Below are positions 20,225 through 34,100 of a stretch of 64,000 nt of DNA, piece by piece. How positions within the stretch are numbered: the stretch's first letter is position 1; each line of letters begins with the position of its first letter. The DNA is from Arenicola marina (Eukaryota; Annelida; Polychaeta; Arenicolidae). Position numbers and translations under genes: made by a program. Under the pieces are notes generated by a model. The model did not search any database. It was not told where the DNA came from and saw only the letters and a list, made by a program, of their open reading frames with translations. Location: assembly GCA_964019135.1 (NCBI GenBank), contig OZ025248.1:68144119-68208118 (forward strand), read 5' to 3'.

Positions 20225-20969
20225 AGTGCCTTTTTCGACTTATCCATATGATTTTGTATCACTCTGGCCGCCATGACACTGTGCAAATCTCGCTGCATTT
20301 TCCAATAGATGTATTGGTACAAAACCATCTAGATGGGCAGAATAAAGCTCTAATAATCACTTTTGATGCATCATATCACCCTGAAAATAGAGTATTATTG
20401 CAATGAACAGGTACTACATTCATATATACCACTTTTTAACATCGCCCCACTGTAAACCATAGATCGGACCAGCTCTGCCTACTGTCCGAGAGCAGGGGAT
20501 GGTGACAAAGGTTTCTGGATTCCAAAAAAATGTGATGAAGTTGCCACATATATGTCACATATTCATGTCTAGGAAACATTTATTAATAGCTATGCACAAA
20601 GATTGAAGGCCCCAATCACTACTCACGAATTCATCAGCCCACAATATATCTTCCAAAACAAATGTTCTGCCACTCACAACCATTTGAAAAAGAACAATCT
20701 TGGTATATAGCTATTCATAAATGTATCCTGGACATGAATATATGACAGATATGTGGTGTCTTCATCACATTATTGTGGAAATCAGAAAACTTTGTCACCA
20801 CCCATCCATGGTCCTCCGCTCTGCCCTGTGGCCAGCGGGCCACGTTACAGGGCTAGGTTGGCCTATGTTACCCTGCTATTGTATTTCACCTATTTAGATT
20901 GTATATTATGTAGTGTTTCATGCCAAGTGTCACTTAAATAAATTATTCTGATACTAATACTAGTTAACA

Positions 20970-21613
20970 CCCTGTTTGGACCAGAGGCCACCTTGATTGA
21001 TGGTGGGCCATTCCCTCTTGCACAAAACATATCCATCCTCTCTTTTGGAATGCTGTATCCTTCCAAGAATTTGAACTTTGGTGTGAATGCTTAGTTTTGC
21101 CATACATGTTTGTTCAACCTACTAAAGGTGGTGGTTGCTTTCCTAATGTGAGTATTTATTTCCTCGTCCAGGGATAGATTATCCATAATGGTACTTCCCA
21201 GGTAACAAGACTTATTTACCACCTACAAAGACATATTATTTTGGGTAATCCCTTGTGGTGTGATAGCCCCTTGGCTCATAAGTCCTTTTTAACATATATA
21301 ATCAAAGCAAAAAAGGCACATATTTGCAGGTGTCGATTCATGAGTCTTTGTAGCTAGCTTTCTGAATGCATACAACCAGTGCTGCGTCATCAGCGAATTG
21401 CAGTTCCCTTATTAAGAAGCACCTCCGCTTGGACTTAGCGCACAGTCTTGAAAGGTTGAACAACTTTACATCTGATCTTGTGTGCAAGTAAGCACCGTCT
21501 GTGTCCTCATCAAAAGCATGTGACAGGAGCATAGAAAAAAAGATGCAGACGAAAGTTGATGATAGGACACAACCCTGCTTCACATCATTTCTGACTTGGA
21601 AGCTCTCCGACAT
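20970..21613 (-). pseudogene. Decayed non-LTR retrotransposon (LINE) reverse transcriptase
   Basis: Reading leftward, 21613-21338 encodes VRNDVKQGCVLS and LQFADDAALV, the family's GVKQGCVL and FADDA catalytic blocks. Further left, near 21220-21080, comes YLGSTIMDNLSLDEEIN followed by a stop in KHVWQN*. The F-A-D-D catalytic pair is present, but the frame is interrupted and neither the endonuclease nor the 5' part is found. The clade cannot be set from this piece. Confidence 0.8.
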
Positions 21614-23212
21614 AGATAAATGTGTGTAAGTTCATATAATTATTTGGCATGATGAGGTGAAAGCATTGTAAGATATATAAATTGAACTAATAAATATACC
21701 GTCATATATATAAATAATGGTATCTAGGAGATGAACTTGCACACTGTCTGGCAGTGACACTCCAATAGCATACATGTACATTGTATTTAAAAATCACCAA
21801 TGTGTATGCCCGGCGTAAAAGGGGTGACAATGGTAACTACGCCACTGCTCTTGTGCCACCTGTGGAACCTCTTACATCGATCAGCTCACTGCTGTGTGGA
21901 ACTAGATAAACAGTGCAGCCAGCGTGGGTGACTGGCTTCTTTTGCTTCCTTTAACTCTGTGGATTTATGGCCCCAAGCTGGCGGAGACTTGTGAAGACCC
22001 TGGCCCATAGCCAGGTGGGGTCACAGGGAGCGGGGTGATGCCGGCTCTTGAGAGGCCAACTTATCTCTCCATCTCTCCACGTGTCCAGACTCGTCCATTA
22101 TCTGGTACTGACTCTCGGCACTACCTTTAGTTATAACGTTCCTTTCTCGCAGCAATACCCTTGTCTTTGATGGGAGTCAGTTGTCTGCATGCCATTGCAC
22201 CAATTATGTATCTGGACCTGTTATTCAGTAAATCTTTGTACCATATTGCCATTGATGAGAGGCTGTTGTGTGTGCCGCTATGACTATTCGCCCTTGCCAT
22301 GATACTTTCTCTTGACAGTAATTTTATTATGATCCTTTCTGGTGGCCCTGCACCGGACATTGATGAAGCCTGTTATATATTAGAAGAACAACGTTTGTTC
22401 AAGATTACAATATAAAGACCTGACATATAGACCGGGCCAATACACGCGCATGCTCATGCAGTTACGAACACTCGGGACTTTACTGATACTTGGCCTTTGC
22501 TGCCGTGTTTGCGCCTGGGATCTGAGGTGACGTGACCCGACGGGGATTAGTTATGGACGTGATATGACCTTGCAAGGCTGAAGTGCCCTTGTCAACTAAC
22601 CGACCACCCCTGCTGGTGGATTAGACTGGATTAGACATGGCTCTCGGTGGTGGGGTGCGGATTAGCATGGTTCCATGCTTCGGGTGTCCGGTGACTACCC
22701 GGCATGCATTACCCCCCTCCCCCCATCCCCCCATCCCCACTCCCTCATCAGGCGACAGGCTCTCTCGGGCGACGGACAAAGTGCGGATCAACCGGTGGTT
22801 TACTCGTAGCAAAAGGTTCCACGGAAGCTCTGTGTCTGCAGCTGCTCATGCTGGCGGAAGTGGATATCACGTCGTAGTGTTTGCGGGAATAGCACGTGGA
22901 AACAATGATTTCTTGTATCGTATCCAATATGAAGTCTACGCGACCAACTGGATCGAACTTCGCGTTCATATTATAAATGTGTTTTGCATCATGAGATAAA
23001 CTTAAAATGTCAGGATTCGCGCCCGAGTAGTGTGATTACATCGTACATGTTGGTGCAGCGTATGTTCTCCTGTGGGGATATCCCAATTCGTGGATGTAAC
23101 GTAACGTGTCTTATTCCCGCTGCGAAGCTATACCAGACCGCCCACCCCAGGCACACTCAGACTGAATACATACGGGCTTCATATCCCTGTATGAAGGATC
23201 CACCTTGTTGCC
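21614..23212. other. Upstream region of CEP57; no gene seen
   Basis: No recognisable exon. It probably holds the CEP57 promoter and 5' UTR. A C-rich stretch lies near 22710-22740. Open frames at 22637-22999 and 22984-23220 are short and unsupported. Confidence 0.5.
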
Positions 23213-26200
23213 ATGGGTGACGTTGTCCCTGCGGTGGCGCCGCCCTGGTGGTCCTTTGACCACATATGGGGCGGCGTGGCGGAACCGGAGATGTGGGCCG
23301 AGGATGTCTGGATACCAGATCCCGGCTTGGCCACGGATCCAGAGGATATTGATTCAAAAGGGAGCTCGCTGGAGCAAGAGAACGCGTCGTGTTGGGGCCA
23401 TCACCATGGAAGCGAGATGCCTCACACGTGTGGAGCTGAACACCAAATTGATGGATATCATATTCTGGAGGTGACACTGCGTTTGGTTGCCCCACCTAGA
23501 TGACTGTGCTGAGAATCGTTAGTGCTAACAGCTGAGTAATTGGTTGCGTCATGCCAATATTTAAGGAATACTATTTAGACACAAAAGCTCCAGTTTAGAA
23601 ACAGATCCGACGGCAATGTTTGTGATCAGTTCGAAATACTATACTTGTGTACTATGTCTACCGGGCAATTGGTGTTATTTGCTCTGCTGACAAGAATGTT
23701 AGCTAAAAACTAACGTATTTTAGATAAAAATATGAAGCTCACTTGGTCATAATCATACATCGATCCTTGGTTTACAAAGGGTAGATGAGCATGGGTATGC
23801 AGCCAGTGATATCATTGGTAGCTCATTATTCATGGTACAGATGGCGAGGTGGCGTGGTGATAGGGTGGGGGGGAGGTGCGACTTGTCACGACGTGTCCGC
23901 GACTCGCAGGCAGTGTACCGTGACGTAGTCCCATGCCAGAGTGAAGTGGGTTGGGCTAATCCTGTCTCGGGTGTATGGAGTATGGAGAGACGGTGGGGAG
24001 GGGAGGGGGGTGGGGGGGATTGTAAGCCACTAGGTCAATGTTGCGATGCCTTGGGTTAGGTCTGATGGCCGACAATGTCATGGCTCACCGGGCGGGGGGG
24101 GGGTAGTTACTGTTTACTTAAGGTCACTGGTTAATCCTGTCCGTGGCTATGGCCTAGAGCAGCCTTCCGTCTCCGGTCTGAGACTGCTATAACGAGCTAT
24201 ACACTTAGTTAACCATGCCAGCCAGCCAGCCGAATCGCTGAGAAGGCTGTGCTGCTGGCTGATGACGACACAGTTGAGGGTGTAAGTGGGCGTCAGTGGA
24301 CCATTAGTGCATGTCGTCCTAATGGACAGAGCTCGGCTTATGCTATACACAACTTATGGTCGCGAAAATCATCTTTAGTGCTTTGGGCTTAAACGTAAGC
24401 TCTGTCGAGTGAGCTATGGCGGAACTATATTCGTTTAGCGCTGAGCAGCTGATTTACACGGGTGCTAGTCGTCAAACCATTGCGTGAAATACGAGTTTCC
24501 ATGAACTCTAAAGAGAGTTTGCCTTCTGGCACCAACACCAACATTTTATTTCATTTCCGTGACCCTTTGGACACTATTCTATTTTCAGCCACGCCGATCC
24601 GCCGCCAGGGGGCTCTCACAGCGACGAGCACACCCCCTGCCGGAATCCTCATACACTGACCAGGACAGCAACGATGGACATATGCGCCCTCTGACGGCGG
24701 AGAGTGGGCGGACCAGCGAGGGACCAGCTTCCTTCGTGCCATACCCGGGGAACCAGCCTTTTATTTATGACGATTTCCGGCGGGAAACGAGCGAACCCAG
24801 CAAAGCCTACCCGGAGAATAACAGACAAGGTATAATAGGATACATAAGCCATAGCGCCGTATGGCGCTAAAGGATTGGGTTGCAGTTCACTTTTAACCTT
24901 CGAGAAAGGGGCGTGACCCCGAGTGTGACCTCGAATGTGACCCCGGATGGGACCGCGGGAGTAGCCTCGGTGCCGCGGAAGGATGCTGGCTCCCGAAGAA
25001 GTTAAGTTATCTGGGTCTTGTCACTTGGGTTGTCTCTGGTGTGTCACGTGGTTTGTCCCTGGTGTGTCACGTGGTTTGTCCCTGGTGTGTCACGTGGTTT
25101 GTCCCTGGTGTGTCACGTAGTAAATATCTTAGACGTCACGTGCTTAATGTCTCATTCGTCATGTGGTTAATTTATCGTCCGTCACGTGGTCTTCCAGCTG
25201 TGATGTCGGCGCTGCAGACGCTGCAGAACAAGATCCGGGCACTGGAGCATGATCGGCTCCAGGCGGAGGACAACCTGAAAACGCTGGCCACAGAGACGTC
25301 CCAGTACCGCGAGATCCTGAACGCTGAGCGGGACCGCAGCTACTCGCGGCCCGTGCCGGATCCAGAAGACCTGTCCAGGGCCGACAGGGATCCGGATCTG
25401 TGGGAGGCGGACGCCGGGGATGGATCCAGACTCTACAACTACTCCACGGCGGCCAATACAACGGCGGGCGCCACAGGTAGGGACTCGCAGGATTCTGGGT
25501 CAGAGTGGATCCAGAGATGTGGGACGCGTGTTGTATACTCGGATCCGGACAGATGGCGATATAAATTTATTTATTATAAATAATGATGTAAATGGACGAA
25601 AATGCCGCGGGGTTTCACAAACTAGCAGGCATGTGTAGTGTAATCATAATTATTGATCGAACAGTAGTATAATAGTTAACATTATGACAGGCTACTCGGT
25701 AGGACATGCATTTTAATGTTCATCATTTGAAATGATGTACTGAGTTGCGTGTTTAAACCACCCCCTGATGCCGTTTCGACCTCTCAAATCAGTCCCAGGA
25801 TTTCAACCCATGTGTGCACAAAGGTGATCTAAAACACCAATCCTTAATAATGTCCCACCACCCATCCCTCTGTTGCCGTGTTCATGCAGATGTTCACTAT
25901 AAGCTGGACACGGCTGAACAGCGATGCACCCTGCTAGAGAGACAGCTGGAGTACATGCGCAACCTCGTGCACAACGCCGAACAGGAACGCAGCCAGGCCG
26001 AACGCGTGTCAGCGCTGCGCGCGCAGCAGCATCAGGAACTAGAGACTTCCGGTCTGCGTGCGCAACTGGACAAGATATCTTCCCTGGAGAGAGATCATTT
26101 GAGGCTGACCGCCACACAGACGGTGGCCGAGGTAAGGTCGGCTGGAGGGAAGTCCAGGAAAACCGAAAAAAAACTCAATGTCACTAATGCGTAGAGTGCG

Positions 26201-28813
26201 GGTTTTTTGTAATTGATTTACTGATAATAACCAGCGTTAATCAGAGTTTTGGTCTACCGGGACAAAGGAAGTTTTGAGTTCTGCATATAGTGATGTAGTC
26301 TTATAGCCTGTGTGCCGTGAGATGGGTGTTAATGGGGTTTCTTTGGTGTTCAGAACAAGCTGCGAGAGTTGGAGGAAAAACTGAAGGAAGAGCGGCGACA
26401 CCGGAAGTTAGTCCAGCAGAGAGCAGCAGAGGTGAGCGTCGGTAACTTGTCTTCAAACACGTGCATCTCCAGGTCATTAGCGGATAGACTCAAAATGGAA
26501 TAACTACGTATAGGCTTTTTGTGTAACTTCTGTGTACCTTGTTCGATGTGAGTGACATTTTCCTTCGGGAAAACCTCGTTGAATAAATTGTGGCGGATAT
26601 TTCCAAGCTAATCATAAGTGAGGTTGAAAGTCGATTACGCGAGGAGCGTAAAGGGTTCTACGGCACAAACGTGTACTCCAGGCGACCATAAGTGTGGAAG
26701 GGGGCGTGGTGATATAAGTAAGATTATTGACTTTGCTTGTGCTTTATTGACAGCTAGAGACAGCGACAGAGACCAAACGAATTCTACAGGACGCAACAGA
26801 GGGCAGTCAGTCTTCTCGTAAACCGAAGACGACGAAGAGAAAAAAGAAGAAAGTGACGAGCAGTAAGCATACCAACGGTGCCGCCCCCTGTCGGCCGACG
26901 GCAAGTAGTAGTCGGAAGTCCACCTCGGCGCCAAGTCGGGGGAGCAAAGTGCCGGGGATGGCGCCCACGGAACACTACAAGCTCAAGATGGGAGAGATGC
27001 CCTTCCTTAGCGGCAAGGTCAGTGTGTAGTCTTCATGACTATGTATATGTGTTTTTCTTGGGAAATGAATTTGTGGGGTTTGACATACGGCATGAAATAG
27101 ATAGACAGATGGAGTTTAAGTAGTTAGAACTGCGGAACATTTCTTGAGCCGTACATTGAATGAATATATGTAACTTTTCACCAATAATGTGTATATATTT
27201 ATAGCAAGGAATGGTTTGAATATATACATATATATGTATACCTATTCTGACGATGTGTCAAGGATCTCGCAGTCAAAAATAAATGACCTTGTGGCGTCCT
27301 TGGCAGTCTGTGACGCCGAGCCACCACCTGGCGGCCAACTTCCAGGAGGTGTTGTCGTTGATGAAGGCCCACAACCCTAAGCTCTGCCGCAGTCCGCGCT
27401 CTCACCTGCGCAACGGCTACAACTACTTCCGCGACCACGAGGTGGCGACACTGTCCAGCCGGATACCCAAGAACGGCACGGACCGAGATCTGACAGAGCT
27501 GTTGCTCCAGCTGCAGGATGAGTTCAGTCGCATGAGTTTGTAAGTGAAGACATTGTATTAATGTAATGAATTCTATTCATCTTCCGAGTCCGCCTTCGTA
27601 ATGGAGTGACTTGTCCAATTGATTTATATATGCCTTCTTTCCGTGTGTTCGCGTTGAAGACAATATGCAATCCTTGTGTTAAAACAAAATTTCTGTGGGG
27701 AAGAAAAAGTGCATGTTATCTTGGTTAACAGTTGTAGAGCAAGTGCTGCCATTTAAATCTTTCCCTCTGTGATAACAATTGATATCTGCTAAGTTATATT
27801 ACGAGGCGTATTCGATATGTTCAATGACCTTGACCGTTTGTTTGCCGGCAGAGAGCACCAGGAGCTACGCCAGCAGATCCAGGAGTCGACCGACGTCCGC
27901 CTCCGAGACGATCTGGAGCGGGAGCTAGACGAGTTGGTGACCCGGATGGAGGCGAAGGGCGACCAGATTACGCGCCTGCGCAGACACCAGGAACAGGTAC
28001 CCATCGAGCGCGGTGCCACGTAGTACTCAGTGGCTGGAGTCACTTTAAGCAATAGGTTCTATAATTTGTATATGACCAATCTCTTCTCACTGTCAAATAA
28101 GTATATTTTGTCTTGAATTTCAATCCTGAAAGGTTGTGGGCTATCCGAAGAGAAGCAAATTTGTTCACCGGAGCAGAAGTTGGTAGCCGGCTTTATATCC
28201 CTGCGCGCCTGTTCGCTGTTCGGTATTCTGTGTGATGTTGACCGCGGCTCGCTAGGACGTCCGCGCGCGATAAATTAGTCCGCGCAATTTGATGTTGAAA
28301 TTGCTATTTTACGGACTCAACGAGATTTAAAACATATATGCATCATAATGTTGAGATACTTTAGTCTTGATTCTAAATCAATCTAAGATGGCGCATGTAA
28401 GTAGGCTGCTTTAAATTTAAAGGTCACTTCCGGTCAGTGGCAGTCGACATTTTGTTATAATATATTATACTCGTTTTTTTTACACTTGTATAATTTAAAC
28501 ATCGCCAGTTAAAAATTCATGTAGAGAATCTGTTGCTGACGCGCGTTCTATCACACAGCTGAAGGCGAAGAACAGTCGACCGAAGACGAGATGTGATCAT
28601 GACGAGCGTCCCTCGCGAGACACGGACCCAGCTCACCACGTGAACGGCGAGGTGGAGGTCACCACTACAGTACGAACAAAGGGCAAGGCAGCCGGAAATG
28701 TGGTGGTACGCCCGGAGGCGCCGAACCGGGCGACTGCCAGTCTCAGTCTGTACAAGGGACTCAAGAAGATTCAGACAACACTGAGGAAGGACGATATCAG
28801 CTGGGACTGCTAG
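23213..28813 (+). CDS. CEP57: CEP57 (centrosomal protein 57, translokin family)
   Basis: Exons: 23213-23470 (tentative first), 24589-24829, 25198-25476, 25890-26131, 26354-26431, 26754-27017, 27307-27539, 27852-27996, 28559-28813 (stop TAG). Every phase fits and the product is 664 residues; human CEP57 is 500. Diagnostic blocks: DDFRRETSEPSKAYPENN and MSALQTLQNKIRALE (N-terminal centrosome-localising coiled coil), CTLLERQLEYMRN, a basic KTTKRKKKKV stretch, MGEMPFLSGKS, LLLQLQDEFSRMS, LDELVTRMEAKGDQITRLR (microtubule-binding C-terminal half) and a conserved end ISWDC*. Its known role is pericentriolar scaffolding and microtubule attachment, with links to CEP63 and FGF2. The first exon has a good context (GCCATGG) and an in-phase donor but no family similarity; an in-frame ATG at 24682 is the fallback start. 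FAM76 lies head to head with it. Confidence 0.93.
25020..25195. repeat. Short E-box-containing repeat running into a CEP57 splice acceptor
   Basis: Four copies of about 23 bp (TGTCACGTGGTTTGTCCC TGGTG) lie upstream of the exon at 25198. Diverged copies continue to the acceptor, whose context is GTCACGTGGTCTTCCAG. Each unit carries CACGTG. The copies lack the terminal CAG, so they are not obvious decoy acceptors. Confidence 0.7.
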
Positions 28814-29699
28814 CCCATACTATTATCGTATTTGTATATAACTTATTTATGGCACCTAAGCTTATTTCTGTCCATGCTTTATTTTAATCAAAAATGCTGA
28901 CCTGAGATTGCAAATTGCGTCCCGAGCCCTGAAGATTTTTATGTGAGATGGTTGAAATGAACGTTCATAAGATGACATGAATGGAAGGCAGGCGTTAGTT
29001 CTTGTCCGTATCAGCTTCTATTTTGACTGTATCAAACCACTCGCCCGTTAGCTGTTTGTATCATAGGAATGCCGCACGCTACAGTCTTAAACTATGTTTA
29101 ACGTTTGCAAGAATTGGGACTTAGCGACGGTTCGGACAAAAACCCTGCGCAGGTATAACGTCTCTTCTTGTCGTAGAACTCTATCTAGTGTGTCTGTGCA
29201 CGTATGTAACCAACCTATTCCTCGTGTTGCCACTGTCATATAGACATAGTCCTGAAATATGGACATGTAAGTCGACTGTTTGTCCGTATGTACCCGGTGA
29301 CTCTGCAAGACGAGTATTTGTTTGAATGAACAGAGAATGCTCCAGAGAAGCTTTTTGGGGGGACGCGGATTTCATTCCATTAAACTCGCCCTGTTTTTGT
29401 TTTAGCTAATTGAGCTTTGGTAGATGAAAACTTGTAAACCAGTAATGTAAACCAGGATTGTTCCTCAGGATATTTTAACCTCTGTGACAACCGGAATCCC
29501 CAGAAATACTGACCTTGGTGCTACACCCGGAAGTTGTGGTGGTTGTCTGGATGAGAGCAGTGGAGACAGTGTTTGCGGAGTTGTGACCACCTTGTATCTT
29601 TCACTGATGGCCTGTTTGACTTAACTCCTGCTGTTACTCGTTCCACGGCTCACTTTGTTGGATATTTAATGTTTTTATTACAAAGAGGACTCATCAAAT

Positions 29700-29705
29700 A
29701 ATAAA
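29700..29705 (+). promoter_or_regulatory. Probable CEP57 polyadenylation signal
   Basis: AATAAA about 890 bp downstream of the CEP57 stop, followed by sequence with GT-rich patches (GTGTTCTTGTC). It is the best candidate seen; I did not test every variant hexamer. Confidence 0.45.
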
Positions 29706-30905
29706 CCACCATATTGCAAAAACAAAGGCAGTGTTCTTGTCATTGCTTCTCAAGTCTCGGTTTGATCAATGAAGGAGGAGCTGATCGGCTTAGCGAACAG
29801 TCGTTTGATTGTGATGTCTAACGCTTAGGTATACTCGCGAAAGCATACATTATCCCACAGCCCCTGTCTGGTTACGCTACCCCAGTCACTTTTCGAGAAG
29901 GGATCTAGAGAAATAATTGTCTTAGATATTTAACGGTCAGTCCTCTTACAGCCTACGGTGGATGGTGGGAGGGACCCAAGCTAGATATATGCGGCAATGC
30001 CGCAACCGTGTTTATTTTAAATCGTGCGTTGCCAGGACTTCATTCTTTTAGTGGGTATATTGGCGGTAAAACGGCGATAATTTTCTTGCTAGGAGTTCAA
30101 TTTGCTAAAATTAGTTTTAATATTAATCCATTAGTGTATTTTTGTCCAGCCGCCGCCGTGCAGTGAGTTTCTATTTTGACAAGGCGGTAACAACTATAAT
30201 GTAGTTTCATCTAGCACGAGCTGAACATAGCTCGTCGCTTGCTACCACAAAGTAGTCGTTGCTGTCGCCCAATTCCGACATAGGAGACTGTACCCACCAG
30301 CACAGATAAAGAAACATACAGTGCCGCCCTCTAATGAGCCATTTCGTAGTTAAATGATGAAATGCTTCCACCCAGTGAGATAACAGTAATGCGTCGAGAA
30401 GATACCGTCTGATTCAAACAGCCGTGTCTGCATGTCAACATCAGATGTTTGTATATGCAGGACAATTGAACCACTTTTGGTCATATCGCGTCAATGCGAG
30501 AAGGGAGAGCCATGCCCCCGGGGGTAACCCCCTACTCTTTCCGAAGGACTGTTAGCGTCAGAACATTCCAGCGAATATAAACCAAATTTACGTTTTTCTA
30601 CATGTTTTGGCTGCCAGGACTGATATCCCGCATCTTTGACACAAACCAGACCAGAGGGAGATGAGAATAATTTATTGACGGCTGGTTACAAGCGCGACGT
30701 AGACTGGGTGCGAAGAGACATCTGACGGGGTACAAACACCACCGGCCATAACACAGGAAATGAACCGGCTTCACACAGGACACAGACAAGTCACAGACAT
30801 TGCAGTCAGTTCCAGAGCGAGGCTGATCCTGGCTACCATCTCCAGACAATCCTCTGAGGGAGTCTAAACCGAAACGCTTCGAGATGCACGACTTTTACCA
30901 TGAGA

Positions 30906-31041
30906 GCTGTGGCCTATTTCACGTACATAGTTTAGCCGGCTACGGGGCTTAGACGGCTAAAATCGCCCATCGTTTACATGGTAACTTTAGACGACTAAGC
31001 CCCTTAGTCGGTTAACTGCGTTCGTGAAATCCGCCACAGGC
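30906..31041. repeat. 136-bp imperfect palindrome (hairpin MITE-like)
   Basis: The left half (from GCTGTGGCCTATTTCACG, with GGGGCTTAGACGGCTAAA) pairs with the right half (TTTAGACGACTAAGCCCC … CGTGAAATCCGCCACAGGC) with a short loop near 30968-30978. About 45-50 bp of each arm can pair. It lies beyond the ends of both convergent genes. Confidence 0.8.
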
Positions 31042-31189
31042 GTCAATAACGCTAATAACCCAACGGGTCTGGGGAGTAAGCAAGCAGAGAAGAAGCTATA
31101 ATACTTCTGGTGATTTTCTTGTATACCATGAACAAAGTGAAGTGTTTGTTGATTTTCGTCGCAAGGGGGTTGAGATAAAATCCTAATGT

Positions 31190-31195
31190 TTTATT
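31190..31195 (-). promoter_or_regulatory. AATAAA overlapping the YARS1 stop codon
   Basis: On the minus strand the last codons ATT AAA TAA AAC contain AATAAA, so the polyadenylation hexamer includes the stop codon TAA (31193-31191). If used, the 3' UTR would be only about 15-30 bases. Confidence 0.55.
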
Positions 31196-34100
31196 TAATG
31201 GGGACTTGTGTTAGCGAGGGGCACAGGATGGGTCCCAGCTTGGTGAGCATGGCGCAGTCCTGCCACTCCGCGCCGCCATCGGCGTTTACGCGCAGGTCAA
31301 CCTGCAAGCAGACGACAGGGAGAGTGATGACGTCACAGGCAGTATCAGAAAGCACTCAGCCAGCAAATGTCACGGCAACACAGCTCTGGTACCAAGGCAT
31401 AAGGCACAACATATAGATCATGCGAAAAAGCCTGGTATAATCCAACGATATTTCCAATGATAACTTGCTGAAACGTGTCCAGGCTCAAACTGGCAACAAG
31501 TTGCACAGGCATACCGTCAAGAAGCCTATACATCATTGGCCGTTTACCCTTTTATATCGCCAAGAACCATGTGTACACGCTATGAAATGTAATGTCACTT
31601 CACCAATAATAATATTATTTAACCGTGATATGAATGCCATGGTTACGTCCGCTCAGACTCACCTGTAACTTCTCCCAGACTTTTTTCTTGGGTTTAAGTT
31701 CCTCTTCTGCCTGGCCGTCTTTATGTCCGTCAAAGAACACTCTGTCTCCCGGGGCGCTACCCTCAGGTGCCGCTAGAGGGCACACCGCGCTGGGGTCCTC
31801 CCTGACATCAAATGAACATGAAGCACGGTGAGTGATTCTCTAACTACATGTATAATGAGTCTATCTGCCATGTGATCGCATGTCTAATGCTGAAACCCTC
31901 TTGTGACTTGAACGGTTAAGTTTACTAGAAGACGCCACCCCCGGATTACCCACCTAGAGATACACATGAGCATGGCTCTCGACCCCACCCCCTGATTACC
32001 CACCTAGAGGCACACATGAGCATGGCTCTCGACTCCACCCCCTGATTACCCACCTAGAGACACACATGAGCATGGCTCTCGACCCCACCCCCTGATTACC
32101 CACCTAGAGGCACACATGAGCATGGCTCTCGACTCCACCCCCTGATTACCCACCTCGAGGCACACATGAGCATGGCTCTCGACTCCACCCCCTGATTACC
32201 CACCTAGAGGCACACATGAGCAAGGCTACAGACTCCACCCCCTGATTACCCACCTAGAGACACACATGAGCATGGCTCTCGACCCCACCCCCTGATTACC
32301 CACCTAGAGGCACACATGAGCATGGCTCTCGACTCCACCCCCTGATTACCCACCTCGAGGCACACATGAGCAAGGCTACAGACTCCACCCCCTGGCTACC
32401 CACCTAGAGGCACACATGAGCATGGCTCTCGACCCCACCCCCTGATTACCCACCTCGAGGCACACCTGAGCATGGCTCTCGACTCCACCCCCTGATTACC
32501 CACCTAGAGGCACACATGAGCATGGCTCTCGACTCCACCCCCTGATTACCCACCTAGAGGCACACATGAGCATGGCTCTCGACCCCACCCCCTGATTACC
32601 CACCTCGAGGCACACATGAGCATGGCTCTCGACTCCACCCACTGATTACCCACCTAGAGGCACACATGAGCAAGGCTACAGACTCCACCCCCTGGCTACC
32701 CACCTAGAGGCACACATGAGCATGGCTCTCGACTCCACCCCCTGATTACCCACCTCGAGGCACACATGAGCATGGCTCTCGACTCCACCCCCTGATTACC
32801 CACCTAGAGGCACACATGAGCATGGCTCTCGGCCCACCCCCTGATTACCCACCTCGAGGCACACATGAGCATGGCTCTCGACTCTACCCCTTGATTACCC
32901 ACCTAGAGGCACACATGAGCAAGGCTACAGACTCCACCCCCTCGCTACCCACCTAGAGGCACACATGAGCATAGCTCTCGACCCCACCCCCTGATTACCC
33001 ATCTCGAGGCACACATGAGCATGGCTCTCGACTCCACCGCCTGATTACCCACCTAGAGGCACACATGAGCATGGCTCTCGACTCCACCCCCTGATTACCC
33101 ACCTCGAGGCACACATGAGCATGGCTCTCGACTCCACCCCTTGATTACCCACCTAGAGGCACACATGAGCATAGCTCTCGACCCCACCCCCTGATTACCC
33201 ACCTCGAGGCATACATGAGCATGACTCTCGACTCCACCGCCTGATTACCCACCTAGAGACACACATGAGCATGGCTCTCGACCCCACCCCTGATTACCCA
33301 CCTCGAGACACACATGAGCATGGCTCTCGACTCCACCCCTTGATTACCCACCTAGAGGCACACATGAGCATGGCTCTCGACTCCACCCCCTGGCTACCCA
33401 CCTAGAGGCACACATGAGCATGGCTCTCGACTCCACCCCCTGATTACCCACCTAGAGGCACACATGAGCATGGCTCTCGACTCCACCCCCTGGCTACCCA
33501 CCTAGAGGCACACATGAGCATGGCTCTCGACCCAACCCCCTGATTACCCACCTTGAGGCACACATGAGCATGCCTCTCGACCCCACCCCTGATTACCCAC
33601 CTCGAGGCACACATGAGCATGGCTCTCGACTCCACTCCCTGGCTACCCATCTAGAGGCACACATGAGCATGCCTCTCGACCCCACCCCCTGATTACCCAC
33701 CTCGAGGCACACATGAGCATGGCTCTCGACTCCACCCCTTGATTACTCACCTAGAGGCACACATGAGCATGGCTCTCGACTCCACCCCCTGATTACCCAC
33801 CTAGAGGCACACAGGAGCATGGCTCTCGACTCCACCCCCTGATTACCCACCTAGAGGCACACATGAGCATGGCTCTCGACTCCACCCCCTGATTACCCAC
33901 CTAGAGGCACACATGAGCATGCCTCTCGACCCCACCCCCTGATTACCCACCTAGAGGCACACATGAGCATGGCTCTCGACTCCACCCCCTGATTACCCAC
34001 CTAGAGGCACACATGAGCATGGCTCTAGACTCCACCCCCTGGCTACCCACCTAGAGGCACACATGAGCATGCCTCTCGACCCCACCCCCTGATTACCCAC

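Larger units (their letters stand above)
28814..31190. other. Gap between the convergent CEP57 and YARS1 genes
   Basis: Holds the CEP57 3' UTR, with a likely plus-strand polyadenylation signal AATAAA at 29700-29705, a fragment of the SINE-like repeat near 30512-30545, and the hairpin at 30906-31041. No other coding exon is recognisable. The 28814-29700 stretch is AT-rich, as expected for a 3' UTR. Confidence 0.6.

Noticed and set aside
25020..25195. Acceptor-side mirage array in CEP57
   Set aside because: Units resemble the acceptor region (GTCACGTGGT) but lack the CAG, so they are not copies of a usable splice site.
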